Source: Leptospira kobayashii
Lineage (GTDB): Bacteria > Spirochaetota > Leptospiria > Leptospirales > Leptospiraceae
Length of the DNA stretch: 64,000 nucleotides
Direction: 5' to 3'
NCBI RefSeq assembly: GCF_003114835.2
Contig: NZ_AP025028.1
Location: 3,686,001 to 3,750,000 of the forward strand
Shown here: positions 57,447-64,000 of the stretch, piece by piece
Layout: every line of letters begins with the position of its first letter
Numbering within the stretch: the stretch's first letter is position 1
Translations under genes and position numbers: made by a program
Notes under the pieces: generated by a model
The model's database searches: none
The model's input: only the letters and a program-made list of their open reading frames with translations
Told to the model about the DNA's origin: nothing

Positions 57447-58385
57447 ATGGCAAAACGTATCTTAATCACGGGTGGCGCGGGCTTTATCGGGTCTCACCTC
57501 TGTGAACGACTCCTTGCGGAAGGAAATCATGTAATTTCCCTGGATAATTTCCACACAGGTAGAAAGGAAAACATCCAACACCTACTCGCAAATCCCAAAT
57601 TCGAACTTATCCGCCACGATATAACCGATCCCATCAAATTGGAAGTGGATCAGATTTATAATATGGCATGTCCTGCTTCCCCGGTTCACTACCAACACAA
57701 TGCGATCAAAACCATCAAGACCAATGTCTTGGGTATGACCAATATGTTGGGTCTTGCGAAAAGAGTGCGCGGCCGCATTTTGCAAGCATCTACTAGCGAA
57801 GTTTACGGCAATCCTTTGGAACACCCGCAAACGGAAAGTTATTGGGGAAATGTAAATCCTATCGGAATCCGCAGTTGTTATGATGAAGGCAAAAGGGTCG
57901 CAGAAACTCTTTGTTTCGACTACCACCGCCAACACAAAACAGACATTAGGGTGATCCGTATTTTCAATACTTACGGGCCGAGAATGATTCCCGATGACGG
58001 CAGAGTGGTCAGCAACTTTATCGTTCAAGCCATTCGCGGAGAAGACATTACCATTTACGGTGACGGCAGTCAAACACGATCCTTTTGTTATGTGGACGAT
58101 CTTGTAAACGGAATCATTAAAATGATGAATACCGAGAATTTCATCGGTCCGGTCAATCTTGGAAACGATGGTGAGTTTACCGTCAAAGAACTTGCCGAAC
58201 TTGTCATCAAAGAAGTAGGTTCCAAATCAAAGATCATCTACCTACCTCTCCCTCAAGACGATCCTGCGAGAAGAAAACCGAACCTTTCTCTCGCCAAAGA
58301 AAAGTTAAATTATGCCCCTACCGTTCCGTTGCTTGACGGAGTTAGAAAGACAATAGAATATTTTAAGAAGAGTTTAAATACATGA
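57447..58385 (+). CDS. UDP-glucuronate decarboxylase-like NAD-dependent SDR
   Basis: 312 aa. Extended SDR fold with [15 protein letters not shown] (NAD loop), catalytic Ser in [10 protein letters not shown] and Tyr/Lys in [25 protein letters not shown] and TYGPRM are as in UDP-xylose synthases. It converts UDP-glucuronate to UDP-xylose for surface glycans. The neighbouring transhydrogenase gene overlaps by 4 bp, an odd pairing. Confidence 0.88.
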   Translation: MAKRILITGGAGFIGSHLCERLLAEGNHVISLDNFHTGRKENIQHLLANPKFELIRHDITDPIKLEVDQIYNMACPASPVHYQHNAIKTIKTNVLGMTNMLGLAKRVRGRILQASTSEVYGNPLEHPQTESYWGNVNPIGIRSCYDEGKRVAETLCFDYHRQHKTDIRVIRIFNTYGPRMIPDDGRVVSNFIVQAIRGEDITIYGDGSQTRSFCYVDDLVNGIIKMMNTENFIGPVNLGNDGEFTVKELAELVIKEVGSKSKIIYLPLPQDDPARRKPNLSLAKEKLNYAPTVPLLDGVRKTIEYFKKSLNT

Positions 58386-59506
58386 AAATCGGTGCCTTAC
58401 AAGAACCTTCCTTTGAAAACAGAGTTTCCATTACCCCGGATGTCATTGACGCCTTACAGAAATTAGGTTTCACAGTCCAAGTCGAATCCAAAGCCGGAGA
58501 AAAAGCGTATTATTCGGATGCGGATTACGAAAAAGCAGGGGCTAAAATTCTTTCCAGAAATGAAATTTTGAAAGATTCCGATTTGGTCATTTCGATTCAT
58601 CCGATTGATCCGGATTCCGCAAAACAAATCCCTAAAGATAAAATTTATATCGGCACCTTGTCTCCGTTAGCTTTTCCTCAAAAAACGAAAGAGCTGGCAA
58701 GTTTCGGAGCCAAAATTTTCTCTATGGACACCATTCCGAGAATCACTCGCGCACAATCCATGGATGTTCTCAGTTCGCAAGCAACCGTTTCCGGTTACAA
58801 GGCAGTACTTCTTGCAGCAGCAAATTACAGCCGATTTTTTCCAATGCTTACCACTGCCGCAGGGACAATCACTCCTGCTCGTGTTTTGATTTTGGGTGCA
58901 GGAGTTGCGGGATTGCAAGCGATCGCAACATCCCGTCGTTTGGGAGCGGTAGTGGACGTATTCGATACTCGCCCCGAAGTGAAAGAGCAGTGTATGTCTC
59001 TCGGTGCAAAGTTTGTGGAAGTCGAAGGCGCAGCAGATGCTTCAAAGAGCGGTGGTTATGCGGTCGAACAAACGGAAGATTATAAAAACAAACAAAAAGA
59101 AGCGATCGCAAAGTTTGCGGAAAAAGCCGATATCATCATCACTACGGCACTCATTCCCGGGAAAAAAGCTCCTGTCCTCATTACAAAAGAAATGGTGAAT
59201 TCCATGAGAAAGGGTTCCGTCATCGTTGATTTGGCAGCGATCAACGGTGGTAACTGCGAATATACTGAAAATGATAAAACAGTAATTCAAAACGGAGTTA
59301 AGATCATCGGAGATTCCAATCTTCCCAGCTCCCAACCGATGGATGCGAGCAAAATGTATGCAAAGAACATTGTGAATTTCCTAAAGATCTTCGTGAACAA
59401 AGAAAAACAATTCTCAATCAACAAAGAAGACGAAATCATCGATGCTTGCCTCATAGCGGAATCGGGAAACATCCGACACAAAGGGATACTTTCTCTTTTA
59501 GGTTAG
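58382..59506 (+). CDS. pntA: NAD(P) transhydrogenase alpha subunit (dI domain)
   Basis: 374 aa. Alanine dehydrogenase/PntA-N family: [34 protein letters not shown] (transhydrogenase, not alanine dehydrogenase), and the NAD loop [18 protein letters not shown]. It forms the NAD-binding dI component of the proton-pumping transhydrogenase. The membrane dII subunits and PntB are not found downstream; the gene is followed by structured intergenic DNA and a convergent gene. The partners may be elsewhere. A split three-gene form is known, so a single dI gene is normal, but the isolation is notable. Confidence 0.86.
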   Translation: MKIGALQEPSFENRVSITPDVIDALQKLGFTVQVESKAGEKAYYSDADYEKAGAKILSRNEILKDSDLVISIHPIDPDSAKQIPKDKIYIGTLSPLAFPQKTKELASFGAKIFSMDTIPRITRAQSMDVLSSQATVSGYKAVLLAAANYSRFFPMLTTAAGTITPARVLILGAGVAGLQAIATSRRLGAVVDVFDTRPEVKEQCMSLGAKFVEVEGAADASKSGGYAVEQTEDYKNKQKEAIAKFAEKADIIITTALIPGKKAPVLITKEMVNSMRKGSVIVDLAAINGGNCEYTENDKTVIQNGVKIIGDSNLPSSQPMDASKMYAKNIVNFLKIFVNKEKQFSINKEDEIIDACLIAESGNIRHKGILSLLG

Positions 59507-59629
59507 GCGTTCGATGTTTCTCGCTCTTTTTCGCGGAACATCCTGTTCCGACGAAAAAACTTCGGCCATCCTGGCCTTCGTCACCGCGAGAATTGTTTTC
59601 CTTGTTTAAGAGTGAGTCACTTTACTTGA

Positions 59630-59659
59630 TTTCCGCTACGATCACTGGCGCGGGGAATG
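59630..59659 (+). repeat. 30-bp secondary repeat module, copy B
   Basis: Matches 24104-24133 at 26 of 30 positions in the same orientation. Here it lies 31 bp upstream of the 143-bp repeat rather than downstream, so the order of modules differs between the two regions. Confidence 0.65.
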
Positions 59660-59690
59660 TGTCTTTAAGCGAGGGGTGGGTCATATAATT

Positions 59691-59833
59691 AAGTATACCA
59701 TCCCCGCCCTATCGAGATTGGGTGGGGTTAACCACCCGCCACCCAATGCATTCCATTTACCACATCACCTTCCCTTTGTAAAGCGAAGCGCTTCGTTATA
59801 AAAATTTTCTTAAAATAAGTTCGCCTTTTTGCC
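59691..59833 (+). repeat. 143-bp dispersed structured repeat, copy B
   Basis: Gapless match of the copy at 23905-24047, with the same ATTGGGTGG/CCACCCAAT stem (59717-59725 and 59739-59747) around GGTTAACC and the identical end AATAAGTTCGCCTTTTTGCC. In the diverged middle a small stem around GAAGCGCTTC corresponds to GAAA/TTTC in copy A, so the fold but not the bases is kept. Confidence 0.85.
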
Positions 59834-60010
59834 CTTGATCGTCCAAACGAATACCGGTCCCAATGATTATTTTAGATAATTTCCCCCGACCAGGGATACG
59901 GAGGGCCTTGGTCGCATAAGGCGACCGAGCGGGAATCCGCGAGCCCGTAGTAGCCCGGTCCCGAATCCGAAGGATTCGGGAGGTCGCCTAACTTCAATTA
60001 TCAACTTAAT

Positions 60011-60937
60011 CTATGTTATTCGCAAAAGGACGGGAATGATTTCCATAGCAAGTGCGATCCCTACATGGATGAGTACGCCGCCTCGGATCTTCCCCGTATA
60101 ATAGGAATAAATCCCCAACGTAAATCCTCCGATGGAAGAACTAATCGTTTCCAAAATCGGTTTTTCAAAATGAATTGCTACATAGAGAACGGTCATCAGC
60201 AGTACGGCATTTTTTCCGAAAAATGGATGTAGGATTCGGATTACAAAACCCCGGAAAAACCATTCTGTCGCAACAAATGCAAGGGAATAAAAAACTTCGA
60301 ATATAAGTATGATCGGTAAAGATGTTTGAAATCCGATCATTGGCTGGTCTCTAGGCGCTCTGGGATAATAATTTTGAAAGTCTTCTCCTAAAGCGGCAAA
60401 AAATACAACGATCACCATAGGTCCGAGCAGTAGCAAATAAGAAGTGATGGGAATCTCCGCCTTCGTTTCCAAAGGGCCCGATTCTCTCGGATCCTTTTTC
60501 AGGAAACGCAGAATCGCATAACAAATTAATGGTGGTATCCCGTAAAAAATCCAAATCTTGAGTTGTATCGCAAATTTATATGCTGCGTATCGATTTTCCA
60601 CGGCCACGGTGTCTCTGATCAATATCGCTATGATCCTTACATTTTCGCTGATTACAAGTGCTGTGATGATGCAGAAAAAAATCGTCCAAAAGCGAGGTGA
60701 CCTGAAAATCCAAAAACTTTTATTTCGGAACGAATGAAGAAGAATTAACGAAAAAAAAGGAATCGAATAATTTAAAGTAACACCTAGTATCGGATAGGTA
60801 TTTCCGATATCGAAAGTATATTCGGTAGTTATCGATAAGGCTATAATGCAATAGGTAAATAGAATAAAAAGATAATCGGGATTTTCCTTTTTATAAATAC
60901 GAAAAGGTTCTAGTAGAGTCGAAAGTTTATCTTTCAT
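60011..60937 (-). CDS. CPBP-family intramembrane glutamic endopeptidase
   Basis: 308 aa with about eight hydrophobic helices. The CPBP (Abi/CAAX) motifs are VATEWFFRGFV (Glu-x-x-x-Arg), AIHFEKP and a late HVGIALAMEI. In most CPBP proteins the first motif is EExxxR; here one Glu is replaced by Thr (TEWFFR), leaving one Glu. It is the last gene of a minus-strand group; its ATG directly follows the stop of the acyltransferase gene. Confidence 0.78.
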   Translation of the reverse strand: MKDKLSTLLEPFRIYKKENPDYLFILFTYCIIALSITTEYTFDIGNTYPILGVTLNYSIPFFSLILLHSFRNKSFWIFRSPRFWTIFFCIITALVISENVRIIAILIRDTVAVENRYAAYKFAIQLKIWIFYGIPPLICYAILRFLKKDPRESGPLETKAEIPITSYLLLLGPMVIVVFFAALGEDFQNYYPRAPRDQPMIGFQTSLPIILIFEVFYSLAFVATEWFFRGFVIRILHPFFGKNAVLLMTVLYVAIHFEKPILETISSSIGGFTLGIYSYYTGKIRGGVLIHVGIALAMEIIPVLLRIT

Positions 60938-61837
60938 CTATACATCTACTTTCGGTTGAGTTCTCCATCTGCGATGCACCCAGAAATACTGTTCCGGGAA
61001 AAGTTTCACCTCTCCTTCCAAAGTATGAGTCCAAAGTTCGGTATAATAACGAAGGACTTCGTCTTTAGTAGGAAATTTCTTTTTGTCCACAAAACCAAGA
61101 TCTTTTACCCGAACGATGACTTTTCCGTCTTCACCGGATAACACTGAATAGTATAACATTTTCGCGCCTGTGAGATAGGCCATAAGGGCTGGACCCACGA
61201 AAGTAGAAGCCTGTCGGTTCATAAAAGGCACGAAGATACCTGCGCTACCCGCATTCTGATCAGACCCGAATCCCACCCAATATCCTTGTTTCAACATCTT
61301 GATAACTTGCGTGGACTCTTCAACAGGAACCAAAACGATTCCGTTTTTAGATCGCATCTTACGAAGTAGCCAATCCACAAAAGGGTTACGGATTTTTTTA
61401 TAAATCCCTCCGCCTTTCATTCGAATTCCCAAAAACTGAACCAAAACCTCCCAAGTACCCAGATGGCCTGAAATCAGAACAACACCTACTCCTTGTTTTT
61501 TGGTTTCTTCTTCGATCCTTAAACTTTCCTCATCCAAAACCAGATATTTATTCAACCATTCCTTCGTCATACGGGGAGCCCAAAGTGTATGAGCCAATAG
61601 ATGTCCTAAATGTCTGAAATGTTTTTTGACTAAAATTTGAATCTCTTCCTCCGACTTTTCAGGGAAGGCGAATTTTATATTTTCTGCGGCGATCTTTCTG
61701 TGTTTTTTTGCCAAAGGAAAAATCAGTTTTGTGAGAAAAACACCGTAAGACAAACAAGTCTTGTAAGGCAGAATTTTAAACGGAAAATAAAAAATATAAA
61801 CAAGACAGAATGACAATAGATGAGTGATTTTTTTCAT
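60938..61837 (-). CDS. LpxL/HtrB-type lipid A acyltransferase
   Basis: 299 aa. N-terminal membrane helix and the family motif [15 protein letters not shown] (HX4D/E), [20 protein letters not shown] and [31 protein letters not shown]. It adds secondary acyl chains to lipid A precursors on the inner membrane. Strong GGGAGG before the ATG. Between a PAP2 gene and a CPBP gene, so a membrane-lipid group. Confidence 0.85.
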   Translation of the reverse strand: MKKITHLLSFCLVYIFYFPFKILPYKTCLSYGVFLTKLIFPLAKKHRKIAAENIKFAFPEKSEEEIQILVKKHFRHLGHLLAHTLWAPRMTKEWLNKYLVLDEESLRIEEETKKQGVGVVLISGHLGTWEVLVQFLGIRMKGGGIYKKIRNPFVDWLLRKMRSKNGIVLVPVEESTQVIKMLKQGYWVGFGSDQNAGSAGIFVPFMNRQASTFVGPALMAYLTGAKMLYYSVLSGEDGKVIVRVKDLGFVDKKKFPTKDEVLRYYTELWTHTLEGEVKLFPEQYFWVHRRWRTQPKVDV

Positions 61838-61852
61838 CTCTTCCCTCCCTTT

Positions 61853-62380
61853 TTATAGAAGATTCAATCGTAAAAATACTAACGCGCCGACACCGAGTAG
61901 TCCAATCAAAAAACCGATGATCCAACCACCAATGATATCGCTTAAAAAATGATGAAGTGTCAACAACCTTCCTACGCCTGCAAATACGCTGAAAAAATAA
62001 AACCAGGCCGTTTCTCCGAAGCCGAACACAAGAATGGTTGCGACTACCGCAGAATTGGCGCTATGTGCCGAAGGGAAAGAATGTTTCATATCGGGATTGG
62101 AATCTTTTTTTCCCATTACACTGACCAAAGGCCGTTTGCGGGAAAAATATTTTTTTAAAGATAAAACCAAACGATCGGTTCCGTAAGTGAAAATCAGAAC
62201 AACCGGAAGAGAAACGTAGACAGGCTTGTACAAATCACTGATAAACATCAGTGGCAAAAGGATAAGTGCAAACATCTCTCCTTTATTGATTCTGGACAAT
62301 ATCCAACCCAACCTTTGGCTGTGCAGATGGGTTTGTATCCAGATAGAAAACTTTTGATCGATAACGGATATAAAATTCAT
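61853..62380 (-). CDS. PAP2-family phosphatase, small type
   Basis: 175 aa, about four to five hydrophobic helices. PAP2 motifs: KKYFSRKRPL, FPSAHSANSA and GRLLTLHHFLSDIIGG. Likely lipid phosphatase (phosphatidylglycerophosphate or undecaprenyl-PP type), near LpxL-like acyltransferase. Its ATG overlaps the hisS stop by one base (TAATG), so it is translated together with hisS. Confidence 0.84.
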   Translation of the reverse strand: MNFISVIDQKFSIWIQTHLHSQRLGWILSRINKGEMFALILLPLMFISDLYKPVYVSLPVVLIFTYGTDRLVLSLKKYFSRKRPLVSVMGKKDSNPDMKHSFPSAHSANSAVVATILVFGFGETAWFYFFSVFAGVGRLLTLHHFLSDIIGGWIIGFLIGLLGVGALVFLRLNLL

Positions 62381-63690
62381 TAGGACAGTTCAGTTCGAAC
62401 TTTTTGTAAAGCATCGTCCCATTTCAATTCTTCCTGGGACCGATGAACCATATCCTTTAAAGTTACTGTTTGATTTTTGATTTCTTCTTCCCCGAGAATC
62501 AGAATCCATCTATATCCTTTCTTCTCGGCATAGGAAAGTTGTTTTCCCATCTTTTGAGTTTGCAAAGAAAGATCCACGGCAACATTTGCAGCTCTGAATC
62601 GTTTTGCCAAACTCTGCACGGAAGAAAAAGAAGCATCATCCAAGAGAGGAATGTAAACCGTATTCGCATTGGATAAATTCGGCAATAATCCGTGTGTTTC
62701 CAAAAAGTTTTGCAAAGTGACATCACCGAGTCCGAAGCCGATTCCGGAAAGTTCCTCATTGGAAAAAAGTCCGATCAGGTTGTCATAACGGCCACCACCG
62801 TATAATGAACGTTTGTTTTTCGGACTTGTATCGAAAATTTCAAATATAAATCCGGTATAATAATCAAACCCTCGTACTACGGAAGGATCGAAATCGACTA
62901 TGTCCGCAAGGCCAAGATCCTTCAGTCCTGAGAAAAGATCGTTTATCTTTTGAATTGTTTCTGCAGTCAGACCGAGAATCGTATGAATATTTTCCACAGT
63001 TGCCGCAAGGAACTGGTCAATCTTCGATACGGCCGTGGGATCTTCAGGGATCGTTTTCGAAACAAGTGCAACATATTCATCCTGGGTGATTTTATTTTTT
63101 TTGTCCAGGATCTTGGAAACTTCGTGCGCTTGCTCCGGTTTCAATTTCAAGCCTGATTTGAAAAATTCATCCAGAAGAGAACGATGGGATACTTTCACTC
63201 GAAAAGAATTTCTAGGAGCACCGAAAGCAAATAGAATGTCACAAGCCAAAGAAAAAATTTCCAACTCTGCCCGGAAATGATTCACTCCGAACATATCCAC
63301 GTTGAGTTGCCAATGTTCCCGCAAACGTCCGTGGCCCGGCTGTTCGTATCTCCAAAGATTGGGAATGGAAAACCAACGAATCGGCCTTGGTAAATCCCTG
63401 AGTTTGCTTGCCACCATACGAGCAACAGTCGGAGTCATCTCGGGTCGTATGGCAACTTCACGACCGCCCTTATCTATAAAGTTATAAATTTGTTTGCCTA
63501 CGATTTCTTCCCCGGTTTTTGCCCGATATAAATCCAAAGACTCGATCATCGGACCGTCGTATTCTTCATATCCGTAGGAAATAGCGACCTGTTTCATCAC
63601 TGAAAACAGATAGTTGCGTAATCTCATATCTTCGGGAAAAAAATCCCGAGTGCCTTTGTAATTCGCAGTGGTTAATTTTTGTTCTTTCAA
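62380..63690 (-). CDS. hisS: histidyl-tRNA synthetase
   Basis: 436 aa. Class II core: GTRDFFPEDMRLRNYLF at the start, motif 2 RYEQPGHGRLREHWQLNVD, the histidine site VVRGFDYYTGFIFEIF and motif 3 GIGFGLGDVTL, plus a C-terminal anticodon-binding domain (after about 340). It attaches His to tRNA-His. A PilZ protein gene lies upstream on the same strand. Confidence 0.95.
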   Translation of the reverse strand: MKEQKLTTANYKGTRDFFPEDMRLRNYLFSVMKQVAISYGYEEYDGPMIESLDLYRAKTGEEIVGKQIYNFIDKGGREVAIRPEMTPTVARMVASKLRDLPRPIRWFSIPNLWRYEQPGHGRLREHWQLNVDMFGVNHFRAELEIFSLACDILFAFGAPRNSFRVKVSHRSLLDEFFKSGLKLKPEQAHEVSKILDKKNKITQDEYVALVSKTIPEDPTAVSKIDQFLAATVENIHTILGLTAETIQKINDLFSGLKDLGLADIVDFDPSVVRGFDYYTGFIFEIFDTSPKNKRSLYGGGRYDNLIGLFSNEELSGIGFGLGDVTLQNFLETHGLLPNLSNANTVYIPLLDDASFSSVQSLAKRFRAANVAVDLSLQTQKMGKQLSYAEKKGYRWILILGEEEIKNQTVTLKDMVHRSQEELKWDDALQKVRTELS

Positions 63691-63722
63691 ATCAGGACTT
63701 TGCCTTTTAATATAATGTTTGT

Positions 63723-64000
63723 TTAGCGAAAAAACTCGATTAAGCTCTCGTAGATTTCCTTACCGCGTTTATCGCCACCGCTCAATCCGATGATACGAGT
63801 GCCTACAACATAGAAATCATGAATCTCTTCCATATGTCGAAGTTCCATTGCCATACGAATGGGTGCCTGCATCTTAAAATTGATATCAATCGTCATCGAA
63901 GGTTTGATCATCAGGGATTTTATAATCTCCGGATCTCTCACTTCGATAGCAACTCCGCCCTTGGATACATTCAAAACATTCTGTTTTAAATCCAATATAT
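63723..64000 (-). CDS. PilZ-domain protein, C-terminal part (runs off the window)
   Basis: The frame is open to the last base (it codes Ile-Leu-Asp before the first listed residue), so the true start lies outside. The visible 91 residues include LNVSKGGVAIEV, the DxSxxG-type strand of PilZ proteins (here N-V-S-K-G-G) and end in a strand-helix pattern. The preceding arginine motif would be beyond the window, so c-di-GMP binding cannot be judged. It is likely upstream of hisS in the same operon. Confidence 0.7.
   Translation of the reverse strand, partial: ILDLKQNVLNVSKGGVAIEVRDPEIIKSLMIKPSMTIDINFKMQAPIRMAMELRHMEEIHDFYVVGTRIIGLSGGDKRGKEIYESLIEFFR

Larger units (their letters stand above)
59507..60010. 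other. 504-bp GC-rich convergent region with repeats and hairpins
   Basis: No credible coding frame. Holds the second copies of two repeat modules and several stems: GGAACA/TGTTCC (59535-59549, extended by TTTTTCG/CGAAAAA), GGCCA/TGGCC (59564-59576), GGTCGC/GCGACC (59910-59926), CCCGAATCC/GGATTCGGG (59960-59980). The first two share an identical CATCCTG apex. It lies between the ends of the transhydrogenase gene and the CPBP gene. Confidence 0.8.

Noticed and set aside
59446..59688. 80-codon plus-strand frame overlapping the end of the transhydrogenase gene
   Set aside because: It runs through the hairpin-rich region, has no binding site and no conserved features.
59502..59991. GTTAGGCG at 59502 and CGCCTAAC near 59984 as integron attC core sites
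   Set aside because: Only 8 bp match, the spacing (about 480 bp) is far beyond attC length, orientation is that of a bracket rather than a folded attC, and no integrase is present.

Overview
The window reads as a spirochaete chromosome, most likely Leptospira (saprophyte-type) or a close relative. Evidence: the gene order flgN-flgK-flgL-fliW-csrA, many lipoproteins with loose spirochaetal lipoboxes, a DUF1577-type protein, an HtrA-family pair, lipid A style acyltransferases, moderate GC content and dense packing with 1-14 bp gene overlaps. No rRNA, tRNA, CRISPR array, insertion sequence or prophage was seen.

Layout. 1-2630: short hypothetical genes, a Suppressor-of-fused domain protein and a 26-residue Lys/Ala-repeat microprotein with its own terminator. 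2800-8730: a quinone-oxidoreductase-like gene divergent from the glycine cleavage operon gcvT-gcvH-gcvP, followed by a thioredoxin-like ferredoxin. 8680-13870: RluA-type pseudouridine synthase, a MarR regulator with an NTF2-like target and a perfect operator-like dyad between them, then a lipoprotein, a TPR-transglutaminase protein and a metallo-beta-lactamase-fold lipoprotein. 13905-21516 (minus): FadL-type porin, an S4-like membrane protein, the fused acyl-CoA mutase IcmF and an acyltransferase. 21588-26154: PAP2 phosphatase, flippase, a repeat-bearing intergenic region and an outer-membrane-type protein. 26151-30792 (minus): a REC-HATPase regulator and a three-gene envelope operon (unknown secreted protein, HtrA protease, HtrA-like pseudoprotease). 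30961-36136: rhodanese-like protein without the catalytic Cys, GH31 lipoprotein, metallophosphoesterase, PAS-adenylate cyclase. 36133-43472 (minus): OsmC, DUF374 acyltransferase, acyl-CoA dehydrogenase, then csrA-fliW-flgL-flgK-flgN. 43551-49517: small genes (DUF1289, zinc-finger-like, Mpo1-like), aat, DUF1577 and an ECF sigma factor with an unclear start. 49606-57389: PhoB/PhoR-like two-component pair behind 11-bp-spaced repeats, argJ, a degenerate PP2C-like protein paired with an intact SpoIIE-type phosphatase, and an M50-like protease. 57447-59506: UDP-glucuronate decarboxylase-like enzyme and a lone transhydrogenase alpha subunit. 59507-60010: GC-rich structured intergenic DNA. 60011-64000 (minus): CPBP protease, LpxL-like acyltransferase, PAP2, hisS and a partial PilZ protein.

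Recurrent themes are envelope lipid and protein quality control, signalling by partner switching (SpoIIE phosphatase, REC-HATPase, FliW-CsrA) and a notable number of enzyme-like proteins that have lost catalytic residues beside or near intact relatives. The least explained elements are a 143-bp structured repeat present in two convergent intergenic regions (23905-24047 and 59691-59833), a start-codon hairpin before the GH31 gene, and the ECF sigma factor whose conserved N-terminus lies upstream of every ordinary start codon.
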